From Naasia lichenicola (GTDB taxonomy: Bacteria; Actinomycetota; Actinomycetes; Actinomycetales; Microbacteriaceae): a stretch of 64,000 nucleotides of DNA. The notes under the pieces were generated by a model. It did no database searches, was not told the DNA's origin, and worked only from the letters and a program-made list of their open reading frames with translations. Shown one piece after another: positions 56,478 through 64,000 of the stretch (positions are counted from its first letter, which is position 1; each line of letters begins with the position of its first letter). The position numbers were made by a program, and so were the translations under genes. Where the stretch lies: NCBI RefSeq assembly GCF_004801885.1, contig NZ_SSSM01000005.1, positions 434,001 through 498,000 of the forward strand. The letters are read 5' to 3'.

Positions 56478-56771
56478 TCATTGACGCGCGCGCCGACCGG
56501 CCCTCGTTCGGATCGCGCTCAGCTCCCTCGGCCAGAGCTCGGGGGAGTCGGTGACGTCGACGCCGTCGCGCCACTCGCGGCTCCAGGCCGGCAGCATGCC
56601 CGCACGTGCCCAGGCGCGGAGGTCCTCGACGTTCGCCTCGGGCAGCGGCCGCCCGCGACGGTGTTCGACCGCCCGCACCTCCGACTGCCAGTCGATGGGT
56701 GGGCGCGAGACTTCGGATGGCGAACCGGGTGATGATCCGGGCAGTGATCCGTCGAGCGGATGTTCGAGCAT
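56478..56771 (-). CDS. Hypothetical protein (97 aa)
   Basis: A 97-residue soluble protein with no recognised domain. The central part (IDWQSEVRAVEHRRGRPLPEANVEDLRAWARAG) looks helical. The ATG at 56771 has an excellent GGAGG site 6 nt upstream, which supports it as real; the frame is open further upstream but those residues are unlikely. It lies convergent to the MORN-like gene. Confidence 0.6.
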   Translation of the reverse strand: MLEHPLDGSLPGSSPGSPSEVSRPPIDWQSEVRAVEHRRGRPLPEANVEDLRAWARAGMLPAWSREWRDGVDVTDSPELWPRELSAIRTRAGRRARQ

Positions 56772-56946
56772 GGGGGTCCTCCGGTCGCAGGTGCAGAGAT
56801 GGCGACCGGCCCCGCCGTCGCCCACGATAGGCGAAGGCCGCGACAGAGCACGAGCGCATGACCCCTGGCGCCCGCTGCACGAGACCCGCTACGGGACCCG
56901 CTGTGCGGGGCACTGACAGACCCTCCCCCGCTGGTCGGCCGGGTCC

Positions 56947-56958
56947 TAGCGTGAAGTC
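56947..56958 (+). promoter_or_regulatory. Leaderless -10 element of the aldo/keto reductase gene
   Basis: TAGCGT (56947-56952) is followed by exactly 6 nt and ATG 56959; no ribosome binding site. Confidence 0.5.
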
Positions 56959-57846
56959 ATGACCAGCACGCTCACCTTGAACACCGGCACCACCATCCCC
57001 GCCATCGGATTCGGCGTCTTCCAGAGCAGTCCCGAAGAGACGGCTGCCGCAGTGGACACCGCACTCCGCAGCGGATACCGCCTCATCGACACCGCGGCCG
57101 CCTACGGCAACGAACGGGAGGTCGGCGAAGGGATCAGGCGATCGGGAGTCGACCGGTCCGAGATCATCCTCGAGACCAAGGTGTGGGTGTCGGACTTCGG
57201 CTACGACGAGGCGCTGCACGCCTTCGACAAGGCGACGGGAAAGCTCGGCTTCGACCGACTCGACATCTTCATCCTGCATCAGCCGGCGCCCGACCGGTTC
57301 GAGAAGACCCTCGAGGCCTATCGAGCGCTCGAGACCCTCTTCGCCGACGAGCGCGTCGGGGCCATCGGAGTCTCGAACTTCATGCCGCACCACCTCGAGA
57401 AGCTGCTCGACGTGGCGACCGTCGTCCCGGCGCTCAATCAGATCGAGGTCCATCCGTACTTCAGCCAGCCCGCCGTCCAGCAGCTCGACGCCCAGCACGG
57501 CATCCTCACGCAGGCGTGGTCGCCGATCGGCGGGATCACCTTCTATCCCGGGTGGGGCGAGCACCGGCGCAGCGTGCTCGAGGACGACACCATCGCGCAG
57601 ATCGCCCGCGTCCACGGCAAGTCGCCGGCTCAGGTGATGCTGCGCTGGCACGTGCAGGAGGGACGCTCGGCGATCCCCAAGTCGGTCAATCCCGCCCGGA
57701 TCGCCGAGAACCTCGACGTGTTCGACTTCGAGCTGACGGCCGACGAGCTCGCGGTCATCGACGCACTCGACACGGGCGAGCGGAGCGGGCCCGATCCGGA
57801 CGTCGCCCGACCGGAGCGCTTCGGCATGGTCATCCCCGAGGCCTGA
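56959..57846 (+). CDS. Aldo/keto reductase
   Basis: NADPH-dependent (beta/alpha)8 reductase of 295 residues. The catalytic tetrad is visible as Asp in RLIDTAAAYGNE, Tyr in the same block, Lys in ILETKVWV and His in ILHQPAP. The cofactor end is SAIPKSVNPARIAENLDVFDFEL. It is typical of the AKR5 group (2,5-diketo-D-gluconate reductase-like), although the substrate is unknown. It is probably leaderless. Confidence 0.93.
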   Translation: MTSTLTLNTGTTIPAIGFGVFQSSPEETAAAVDTALRSGYRLIDTAAAYGNEREVGEGIRRSGVDRSEIILETKVWVSDFGYDEALHAFDKATGKLGFDRLDIFILHQPAPDRFEKTLEAYRALETLFADERVGAIGVSNFMPHHLEKLLDVATVVPALNQIEVHPYFSQPAVQQLDAQHGILTQAWSPIGGITFYPGWGEHRRSVLEDDTIAQIARVHGKSPAQVMLRWHVQEGRSAIPKSVNPARIAENLDVFDFELTADELAVIDALDTGERSGPDPDVARPERFGMVIPEA

Positions 57847-57874
57847 TCGGGAGCTCCTCCAGGGCGCCCGGTGG

Positions 57875-57886
57875 CAGGATGAGCCG
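57875..57886 (+). promoter_or_regulatory. Candidate leaderless -10 before the 57887 gene
   Basis: CAGGAT (57875-57880) is followed by exactly 6 nt and ATG 57887; a weaker NANNNT match to the pattern. Confidence 0.35.
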
Positions 57887-58240
57887 ATGCCCACCCCGCC
57901 TCCGCGCTCCGCGCCCCTTCGGCCCGCTCTGCTGCCCGGCCTCATCGGGGCGCTCGGCCTGGTCATCGGCGCCGTGGTGCCCGCCTGGTCGGACTGGATC
58001 GTCAGCAGCTATCTGACGAGCATCCTCGCGCTGATCATCGTCGTGTTCGCCGCGCAGGGCAGGCAGTGGCTGTGGATCATCCCCATGTTCGCCGTCGCGG
58101 TCCTCTGGAACCCGGTCTATCCCTTCGGCTTCAGCGGCACGCTCTGGGCGGCCGCCCACATCCTGGGTGCCGCGGCGTTCCTCGCCACCGGCCTGCTGAT
58201 GCGTGTGCCCCCGCAGGAGAGCGCCGGGCGAGCGGCCTGA
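57887..58240 (+). CDS. Small multi-pass membrane protein (DUF6804-like)
   Basis: A 117-residue protein with about four hydrophobic segments (14-32, 38-55, 62-77 and 84-105) and the sequence WLWIIPMFAVAVLWNPVYPF in the third region. The overall pattern resembles the DUF6804 family; function unknown. It stands between the aldo/keto reductase and a MarR gene on the same strand. Confidence 0.72.
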   Translation: MPTPPPRSAPLRPALLPGLIGALGLVIGAVVPAWSDWIVSSYLTSILALIIVVFAAQGRQWLWIIPMFAVAVLWNPVYPFGFSGTLWAAAHILGAAAFLATGLLMRVPPQESAGRAA

Positions 58241-58291
58241 TCGTCGTCTCGGCGTGGCAGGCTGGACCGCGCTGGTCGAGAGGTGGTGTGC

Positions 58292-58807
58292 GTGGACGAG
58301 GACTTCGAGGTGGCACCGGAGTCGCCGTTCGCGCTGCTCGCCGACGATGAGCGTCGTGCCTGGTACGCGTACATGAAGGTGCATCTGCGGCTCCGCTACG
58401 AGATGAACCGTCAGCTGCGGACGACCGGCGAGCTGTCGCTGCCGGACTACGACGTGCTCGTCGCGCTGATCAGCGACGAGCGCGGGACGCTCTCCATCTC
58501 CGATCTGGCAACCCGGATCGGCTGGGAGCGCAGCCGAGCCAGCCACCACGTGCGGCGGATGGCCGCGCGTGGGCTCGTCGGCACCGAGCAGAGCGAATCC
58601 GACCGGCGCTCGACACAGGTCTCTCTGACCGCGCGAGGTCGAGCGACATTGGGGAACTCCTCGCCGGGACATGTCGAGCTGGTGCGCGCGGTGTTCCTCG
58701 ACCCGCTCGACGAGCGGCGCAGGAGCGAGCTCGCCGAATCGCTGGAGCGGATCTACGATGCGCTCATCGAGCATGGATCGCTGCCGCGCCCCGTCGACCA
58801 CCCCTGA
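58292..58807 (+). CDS. MarR-family transcriptional regulator
   Basis: A 171-residue regulator if started at GTG 58292 (MDEDFEV); GTG 58283 would add three residues. The winged helix lies at about 60-125 (SLPDYDVLVALISDERGTLSISDLATRIGWERSRASHHVRRM) and the wing includes SESDRRSTQVSLTARG. A GAGAGG site precedes the start. It is convergent with the NTF2-like gene. Confidence 0.87.
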   Translation: MDEDFEVAPESPFALLADDERRAWYAYMKVHLRLRYEMNRQLRTTGELSLPDYDVLVALISDERGTLSISDLATRIGWERSRASHHVRRMAARGLVGTEQSESDRRSTQVSLTARGRATLGNSSPGHVELVRAVFLDPLDERRRSELAESLERIYDALIEHGSLPRPVDHP

Positions 58808-58835
58808 CGACGATCTCCCGGTCGCCCGCGCTGTC

Positions 58836-59192
58836 TCAGGGGAGGATCAGCGTGTACAGCTTGGCGATGACGCCGTCTCGCACGAGCGCGATGTCGACGC
58901 CCTTCACCACGGGTGGTGCGCCGGCCGGTCCGAGATTCCAGGTCAGATACCCGAGGTCCTGCGACTCGAGCACCGGGCCGGCAGCCGTGAACACGAAGTC
59001 CGGGGACTGATCGATCAGCGACTGGGCCTTGTCGCGGATGGCCGCATGACCGACGACCACGCTCTCGGGATCGGCGAAGACCACATCGTCCGCGTAGGTG
59101 CGGGCGATCACCTCGGCCCGTCGGGCGGGATCGCGCTCGCCGAACACCCCGAGGAGGTTCGCGTGCATCAGTGTCTCGATCGGTTCGCTCAT
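58836..59192 (-). CDS. SnoaL/NTF2-like protein
   Basis: A 118-residue alpha+beta cone-fold protein: DPARRAEVIARTYADDVVFADPESVVVGHAAIRDKAQSLID in the first half and KGVDIALVRDGVIAKLYT near the C-terminus, typical of SnoaL-like polyketide cyclase or isomerase relatives of unknown substrate. ATG 59192 has GGAG 7 nt upstream. Confidence 0.83.
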   Translation of the reverse strand: MSEPIETLMHANLLGVFGERDPARRAEVIARTYADDVVFADPESVVVGHAAIRDKAQSLIDQSPDFVFTAAGPVLESQDLGYLTWNLGPAGAPPVVKGVDIALVRDGVIAKLYTLILP

Positions 59193-59317
59193 CTGTCATC
59201 TCCGAGTTAGGTGAAGTGTCACGCAAAGCTACAGCGAGATCGGCGCAGATCCTCGCGCAGGCTTCGTCAGCCTGTCTGGCTACGCTGGCGTCTCGACATT
59301 CCGATGGAGGATCTCGC

Positions 59318-60442
59318 ATGGCCATGACGCAGCGACACACCGCTTCCGCATTCGACGGTGTGGCAGATCTGTTCGCCTCCTACGACAGCGCCGACCGGAC
59401 TCCCGAGGGGTACGAGGCCCAACTCGCGGTCTACGTGGGCGGCGAGCTGGTGGTGGATCTGTCGGCCGGCATCTCCCCGGACGCGCTGATGACCGTGTTC
59501 TCCTCGAGCAAGGGCCTCGCGGCATTCGGGCTCGGACTGCTCGTCGATCGGGGTCAGCTCGACCTCGATGCGCCCGTCGCCGCCTATTGGCCCGAGTTCG
59601 CGCAAGCGGGCAAGTCGGCGATCACGGTGCGCCAGCTGCTCTCGCATCAGGCGGGACTTCCCACCACCGATCGACCGATCACCTACGACGAGTGGCTGGA
59701 CCCTCATGCGGCCGCGGAGGTCCTCGCCGCGCAGCGGCCGCTCTGGCATCCGGGCTCCGCGTTCGGCTATCACGCCATCTCGATCGGCACGCTGATCGGC
59801 GAGCTCGTCTTCCGGATCACCGGTGACACGATCCAGGAGTTCTACGAGCGAGAGGTCAGGGTGCCTGTCGGCGCCGACGCGTATCTCGGCCTTCCGGATG
59901 CCCTGGAGGACAGGGTCGTCGAGCTGCTGCCGCTGGCGGACCCCACTCCTGAGGAGCTCACCGAGTTCGCCGCGGAGCTGTCCGTACCGCGCGGGCCGTA
60001 CGGGCCTCCCACCTTCGCCGTCGATTTCGGCGTGCTGATGTCCCAGCGTGCGCGGGCGTTCGGCCATGCCGCTGGTGGTGGCGTCTGCTCCGCTCGAGGC
60101 CTGGCCGCGGTGTACGACTGGGCGACGGGTTACGGGCGCGGTTCGGGCGCAGTCACCGCCGACACCCTCGACGCGTTCGCGCAGTCGCAGGTCGCCGGAT
60201 ACGACATGGTCCTCGACCAGCCGCGCCGCAGCCACGGGATCGTCTTCCAGAAGCCGACGGGCGTCATGCCCTTCGGCTCCTACCGCGCATTCGGCCACGA
60301 CGGCGCGGCGGGCGCGATGGCGTTCGCCGATCCGGCCACCGGCATCTGTCTCGGCTACACCATCCGTCGCGGACCGTTCCCCGGTGGAATCGACCGTCGT
60401 GTCTTCGCGCTCGCGGAGGCCGTGCGAGCAGCGATCGCTTGA
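59318..60442 (+). CDS. Serine hydrolase, beta-lactamase (class C/EstB) family
   Basis: A 374-residue esterase or peptidase-like enzyme. The nucleophile Ser62 is in FSSSKGL (SxxK with Lys65), the Tyr motif is in FGYHAIS and FGHDGAAG contains the third box (HxG). There is no signal peptide, so it is probably an intracellular esterase rather than a beta-lactamase. ATG 59318 has a strong GGAGG site. A bidirectional terminator (60441-60467) follows directly. Confidence 0.9.
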   Translation: MAMTQRHTASAFDGVADLFASYDSADRTPEGYEAQLAVYVGGELVVDLSAGISPDALMTVFSSSKGLAAFGLGLLVDRGQLDLDAPVAAYWPEFAQAGKSAITVRQLLSHQAGLPTTDRPITYDEWLDPHAAAEVLAAQRPLWHPGSAFGYHAISIGTLIGELVFRITGDTIQEFYEREVRVPVGADAYLGLPDALEDRVVELLPLADPTPEELTEFAAELSVPRGPYGPPTFAVDFGVLMSQRARAFGHAAGGGVCSARGLAAVYDWATGYGRGSGAVTADTLDAFAQSQVAGYDMVLDQPRRSHGIVFQKPTGVMPFGSYRAFGHDGAAGAMAFADPATGICLGYTIRRGPFPGGIDRRVFALAEAVRAAIA

Positions 60443-60467
60443 GAGCTGCGCTCGGCGGTCAGCTCTC
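60441..60467. terminator. Bidirectional terminator
   Basis: GAGAGCTG (60441-60448) pairs perfectly with CAGCTCTC (60460-60467) between the convergent serine hydrolase and GNAT genes; the left arm overlaps the hydrolase stop codon. Confidence 0.55.
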
Positions 60468-60469
60468 GA

Positions 60470-60958
60470 TCAGAGCGGCTTGCGGAAGCAGATCTCGCCG
60501 GGGAAGGCGCCGTAGGGCGGGAACACTCCGCTGCGGGTGAAGCCGAGCGATTCGTACAGAGCGATGGCCGCGTGCTGGAGCCCGCCGGTCTCGAGCACCA
60601 GGGCGGTCGCACCGAAAGCACGGCAGCGGTCTTCGAGCTCGACCATCAGCGCACGGGAGAGGCCGCGCCCTCGGTGGCTCGGCGCTACGTAGACACGCTT
60701 CACCTCCCACTCGGTGGGGACGCCGGTGAGCGCGGGGCGCACGGCGGCGGTGGCCACCGGCAGGTCGCCGTCGAGCGCCAGCAGCGTCAGTGCGATGTCA
60801 TCGGCGCGGACTGCCAGAGACGCCGTCGCTGCGCGCGCCTCATCCGGCGTGAGCGCATCGACCCAGTCCTTGTAGATCGCCCCCGTCTCGGCGAACATCG
60901 CGCGATGGAGCGCCTCGACGCGGTCGTCCGTCCACTCGACGGGCTCGGTGCTCAGCAT
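60470..60958 (-). CDS. GNAT-family N-acetyltransferase
   Basis: A 162-residue acetyltransferase. The acetyl-CoA loop is VKRVYVAPSHRGRGLSRALM and ALYESLGFTRSG is the C-terminal motif B/C. Substrate unknown. It is preceded by TAGCAT (60970-60965), exactly 6 nt before the ATG, so it is probably leaderless. Confidence 0.88.
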   Translation of the reverse strand: MLSTEPVEWTDDRVEALHRAMFAETGAIYKDWVDALTPDEARAATASLAVRADDIALTLLALDGDLPVATAAVRPALTGVPTEWEVKRVYVAPSHRGRGLSRALMVELEDRCRAFGATALVLETGGLQHAAIALYESLGFTRSGVFPPYGAFPGEICFRKPL

Positions 60959-60970
60959 GTCCCGATGCTA
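60959..60970 (-). promoter_or_regulatory. Leaderless -10 element of the GNAT gene
   Basis: On the minus strand TAGCAT (60970-60965) lies exactly 6 nt before the ATG at 60958. Confidence 0.5.
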
Positions 60971-61018
60971 GGCGAGCCGATTCGAGCGCATCACTGGGGC
61001 GCATCCCGAGGGGGGCGA

Positions 61019-61321
61019 TCAGTAGCTGATCGTGACCGCGTAGGCCATCCCGGTGATGGCGAAGCCGAGTGCGATCGTGGCGACGATCATGAGGACTCGT
61101 TCGCGCCCGAGGCGCACATAGCTCGACCGGCGCTGCTGGCGAGTGCCGGAGAGCACCACGTCGGAGGCCAGCTGGGGCTCGCGACGCTTGACGCGGGCAC
61201 CCGAGAGGACCTCCTCCTGACCGAAGCGGCGGAGCATCTCACCGGTCGACACGGGTTGGGGCGCGACGATCTCATCCGGAGCGGCCCGGTCGATAGGGGT
61301 CGGAGCGAACTGCGTGGTCAT
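61019..61321 (-). CDS. Small tail-anchored membrane protein (100 aa)
   Basis: A 100-residue protein with a long charged N-terminal region and a single C-terminal hydrophobic helix (about 78-98, VLMIVATIALGFAITGMAYAV). MTTQFAP at 61321 is preferred; an earlier ATG at 61381 is possible. Function unknown. Confidence 0.6.
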   Translation of the reverse strand: MTTQFAPTPIDRAAPDEIVAPQPVSTGEMLRRFGQEEVLSGARVKRREPQLASDVVLSGTRQQRRSSYVRLGRERVLMIVATIALGFAITGMAYAVTISY

Positions 61322-61489
61322 GATGACCGTCTTCTCCGGGCTAGGCAGGCCTGGAATCACCGATCGGGGGGACCTCATCACCCGGGCTTCGCTGGCTGCG
61401 TTCGGCCCGAGTTCAGTGGGGGCGGCGCTCGCCCCGATGCCCCGAATTTATCGCATAGACGGCGCTATCGACGGCGTGTCGCAGGCGGA

Positions 61490-61519
61490 TGGGGGAATGC
61501 CCAGGAATCGAACGATTCA
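61490..61519 (-). other. tRNA 3'-end-like sequence and short palindrome
   Basis: Read on the minus strand, 61512-61490 gives GTTCGATTCCTGGGCATTCC followed by CCCA, like the T-loop, T-stem and acceptor end of a tRNA, but the matching 5' half and T-stem partner are missing. GAATCG-AA-CGATTC (61506-61519) overlaps it. It lies in the 248-bp gap between the 61019 gene and the DNA glycosylase. Confidence 0.25.
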
Positions 61520-61569
61520 CCTTGTGCAGAGCGTCCAAGTCAGCGCTCGCAGGCGGGCTGAAGTGGTGG

Positions 61570-62364
61570 TCAGTGCTGACAGTTGGGGCACCAGTAGACC
61601 TGCCGATCCGTCGAACCGCGACCGGAGACGATGGGATCGCCAAGCCATTCCATCTTGATGGTGGTCCCGCAGCGGCGGCACGGCTTGCCGGCCCGTCCGT
61701 AGACCCACTTCTGCTGGCCCGGGCGCGTATTGCCGGTGAAGGTGCGCTCCTGCCGATCCCTGTTCGCGGCGAGAGTGCGGCGGCTGAGATCGATCCAGGC
61801 CGGGAGGTCGGGGGTCTCGGAGGTCGGCCGAGTGGGGAGGATGCCGCGGAGGAAGCAGATCTCGCTCCGATAGACGTTGCCGAGCCCTGCCATGATGCGC
61901 TGATCCAGCAGGGCGATCCCGATGGGGCGGTCGCCCTGTGCCTCCAGCCTGCTGAGCGCCTCGCGAGCATCCCAATCCGGGCCGAGCAGATCGGGCCCGA
62001 GATAGCCGACGACAGAGTCCTCCTCTGAGGTGGGGAGCAGCTCGAGGACTCCGAGCGCGAAGCCGACCGCCTGCGCCTTCTCGGTGTTGAGGATGATCCG
62101 TGCCTCGTGCGCGGGTCGGCGCCACCTCTCCCCCGGCGAATAGATCAACCAGGCGCCCTCCATCTTGAGGTGCGAGTGGATCGTGGTGTCCCCCACGCGC
62201 ATGAGCAGATGCTTGCCGCGGCTGAGGACCCCGTGCACCAACTGCCCCGCGAGCTGTACAGTCGCGAATTCGGGCACCCGGACATCGCTGGAGATCAGGG
62301 TCGAGCCTGCCAGCGCTGCATCGAGTCGTCGCGCCGCCCGGTAGACGGTGTCGCCCTCAGGCAT
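61570..62364 (-). CDS. Fpg/Nei-family DNA glycosylase (endonuclease VIII-like)
   Basis: Base-excision repair glycosylase/AP lyase of 264 residues. The N-terminus MPEGDTV gives the catalytic Pro2 and Glu3 after Met removal; the H2TH region includes ALLDQRIMAGLGNVYRSEICF. The C-terminal zinc finger is CRRCG with CPNC. It removes oxidised pyrimidines or purines; the exact class, Nei2-like in mycobacteria, is inferred. It is 27 bp after the Lhr gene on the same strand. Confidence 0.92.
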   Translation of the reverse strand: MPEGDTVYRAARRLDAALAGSTLISSDVRVPEFATVQLAGQLVHGVLSRGKHLLMRVGDTTIHSHLKMEGAWLIYSPGERWRRPAHEARIILNTEKAQAVGFALGVLELLPTSEEDSVVGYLGPDLLGPDWDAREALSRLEAQGDRPIGIALLDQRIMAGLGNVYRSEICFLRGILPTRPTSETPDLPAWIDLSRRTLAANRDRQERTFTGNTRPGQQKWVYGRAGKPCRRCGTTIKMEWLGDPIVSGRGSTDRQVYWCPNCQH

Positions 62365-62391
62365 GGGGGCCCTCGGGTCGGGGAGGCAGCG

Positions 62392-64000
62392 TCATGAGCG
62401 CAGCCGGAGCCCCTGCGGCGACGGCGTGAATCCCGCGCTCTCGAGCGCGCGCCCCGTGTCGGTGCCCAACACGAATTCGCCGTTCACCCGCTCGACCGTG
62501 AGCTTGTCGACGGCCTTGCTCTTGACCAGGTCGGCGAGGGCCGCCGTCGCACGGGTGATCTCGCCCGCGTCGTCGGAGAAGCTCAGCATCGACTTGCCTC
62601 CTCGTTCGAGGTAGAGCACCAGCTCGCCGTCTGACAGCACCACCAGTCCCCCTGCCTTGCGCCCCGGCTTGTGGCCCTCCACCTGCGGCCACGGAAGCGC
62701 CGCACCGTAGGGATTGGCGGGATCAGTCGCGGCGAGGACCAGCGCGTTCGTCTCGGTTCGCTCGTCGTTGGGACCTCGCGAGTAGGAGCGCAGCCGGTCC
62801 ACGGCACCCGAGGTGGCGAACTGGGCGGCGCCGAGCTTCTCGATGAAGTAGCCGCGCCGCGCCTTGCCGCTCTCCTCGAACGCACTCAGAGTCTTGTAGA
62901 CGAGCGCGAAGCCGCCGGGGATGCGCTCGCTCATCACCGAGCCGCGCGTGACGATGCCGTAGCGATCGAGCAGCAGCTCGGATGATGCCGCCGCGCGCAC
63001 GGTGGGGTCGGACTCCGCGAGGGGCACGATCGACCAGCGACCGCCGAGGATCGGCGGGCCGGAGCGAGCGGGCATCGCGGCGCGGGTGCTCGTGGTGCGC
63101 CCGCGGTAGGAGCGGGTGCGCGACGGCTTGCGGGGCTGTCGATGTGCCGATCCGCCCGATCCGACGAGAGCGCGGAGGGGGGAGAAGGTGTCGTTGGTGA
63201 CGAGCCCGGCCCAGACGAGGTTCCACAGCGCGGTCGACATCGCGGAGTCGTCGATGCTGCCCACCGTGTCGGAGAGCTGGCGGAAGAAGTAGGCGCCCCC
63301 GGTGCCGAGGGTGGCGAGGATCTCCTGCTCGAGCGCGGTGCTCTCGATGAGGGGCGGCTCGGGCAGGGTGACGCCGATGGTGTCGCTGAGGTGCAGGCTG
63401 ACCCAGCCGTCGTTTCCGGGAAGGGTGCCGGACCCGCTCCACAGCACCTCGCCTGTGGCGGTGAGCTCATCGAGCATGCTGGGGGAGTAGTCGCGCACCC
63501 GGCTGGGCAGGATGAGGCTCTCCCATGCCGAGGCGGGGATCGGCACACCGCCGAGCTGGTCGATGACCGCCGCGACGCCGTCGATGCCGCGCAGCTTGCC
63601 GCCCACCTGCTGCCAGGCGGGGAGGAAGCGGGCGTAGGCGGCGTGGTCGACCGGCTCGACCTCCTTGCGGAGCGCGGCGAGGGAGCGGCTGCGGAGCCGG
63701 CGCAGCACCTCGACGTCGCACCACTCGGTTCCGCTTCCGCCGGGCCGGAACTCGCCGTCGACCACTCGCCGTGCGGTCGCGAGCCGTCGGAGGGTGTCGG
63801 TGACGACCGCGCCGCCCAGGCCGAACCGTGCGGCGGCGGCGGTGGCGGTGAACGGGCCGTGGGTGCGGGCATAGCGGCCGATGAGGTCGCCGAGCGGATC
63901 GTCGACGGGCTCGACGAACGCGATGGGCGTGCCGATCGGCAGCGGCACTCCGAGCGCGTCGCGGAGCCGGCTGGCGTCCTCGATGGCGGTCCACCATTCG
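62392..64000 (-). CDS. lhr: Lhr-family ATP-dependent DNA helicase, C-terminal part (cut by window edge)
   Basis: Large superfamily 2 helicase. Only the last 535 or so residues are present and the reading frame is still open at 64000. The visible region matches the Lhr C-terminal core: EWWTAIEDASRLRDALGVPLP, then winged-helix and DUF4910-type segments (YARTHGPFTATAAAARFGLG, LPAWQQVGG, YSPSMLDELTATGEVLW, AYFFRQLSDTVG, FALVYKTLSAFEESGKARRGYF). The helicase motifs are outside the window. It is next to the nei gene, a neighbourhood known from mycobacteria, where Lhr acts in repair. Confidence 0.92.
   Translation of the reverse strand, partial: EWWTAIEDASRLRDALGVPLPIGTPIAFVEPVDDPLGDLIGRYARTHGPFTATAAAARFGLGGAVVTDTLRRLATARRVVDGEFRPGGSGTEWCDVEVLRRLRSRSLAALRKEVEPVDHAAYARFLPAWQQVGGKLRGIDGVAAVIDQLGGVPIPASAWESLILPSRVRDYSPSMLDELTATGEVLWSGSGTLPGNDGWVSLHLSDTIGVTLPEPPLIESTALEQEILATLGTGGAYFFRQLSDTVGSIDDSAMSTALWNLVWAGLVTNDTFSPLRALVGSGGSAHRQPRKPSRTRSYRGRTTSTRAAMPARSGPPILGGRWSIVPLAESDPTVRAAASSELLLDRYGIVTRGSVMSERIPGGFALVYKTLSAFEESGKARRGYFIEKLGAAQFATSGAVDRLRSYSRGPNDERTETNALVLAATDPANPYGAALPWPQVEGHKPGRKAGGLVVLSDGELVLYLERGGKSMLSFSDDAGEITRATAALADLVKSKAVDKLTVERVNGEFVLGTDTGRALESAGFTPSPQGLRLRS

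Noticed and set aside
59318-60442. Antibiotic-resistance beta-lactamase
   Set aside because: SxxK motif is present but there is no signal peptide and the flanking motifs resemble EstB-type esterases.

Overview
The window is high-GC chromosomal DNA from an actinobacterium. Gene order (ppa / tilS-hpt-ftsH-folP-DUF3180-PH-PH-DUF2520-panC / lysS / clpC / radA) and protein sequences point to Microbacteriaceae, most likely Microbacterium or a close relative; this is inferred from gene order and family knowledge, not from a database search. Many genes start with a -10-like hexamer exactly 6 nt before the start codon and no ribosome binding site, which fits the leaderless transcription common in Actinobacteria.

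Layout. 1-17,754 is a conserved core: inorganic pyrophosphatase (partial, minus), then tilS, hpt, ftsH, folP, DUF3180, two PH-domain membrane proteins, a DUF2520 protein and panC. A 668-bp non-coding, hairpin-rich gap follows, then lysS, two small membrane proteins, clpC (with a ClgR-type operator), a GNAT, a membrane-anchored protein, radA and tRNA-Ser(CGA). folE, folB, folK and panD, usual neighbours in this gene order, are absent. 17,755-26,096 is accessory: an SDR-MarR operon with a palindromic operator, a RecQ-like helicase with a phosphoribosyltransferase-like C-terminus, a LacI regulator, two HSL-type esterases and an MFS transporter.

26,097-42,647 is a carbohydrate catabolic island. 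A six-gene minus-strand operon (Gfo/Idh dehydrogenase, GntR regulator, copper amine oxidase, SIS isomerase/deaminase, BadF-type sugar kinase, small membrane protein) is divergent from a plus-strand ABC sugar importer (binding lipoprotein and two permeases). The importer is followed by a paralogous GntR and by a Gfo/Idh - DUF993 - TIM-barrel epimerase operon. That operon and an aldehyde dehydrogenase across the LacI gene carry matching LacI-type operators (GGAAAGCGCTTTCC and GGAAAGCGCTTACC), so they look like one regulon. The amine oxidase operon plus importer is the best candidate here for an undescribed pathway, perhaps uptake and deamination of an amino sugar or glycosylated amine.

42,766-47,347 holds two efflux modules, each with its own regulator: MarR-MATE and PadR-DUF1048-ABC exporter. 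47,426-53,543 is a divergent IclR-regulated cluster (zinc alcohol dehydrogenase, FAH-family hydrolase, IlvD/Edd dehydratase, two SDRs) whose composition matches a non-phosphorylative sugar-acid or deoxysugar oxidation route. 53,713-64,000 returns to housekeeping and scattered genes: UPF0303, pgi, a MORN-like protein, aldo/keto reductase, MarR, NTF2-like protein, beta-lactamase-fold hydrolase, GNAT, Nei-type DNA glycosylase and the C-terminal part of an Lhr-family helicase. A 67-bp two-hairpin element occurs twice, about 16.7 kb apart, and its only two differences are compensatory.
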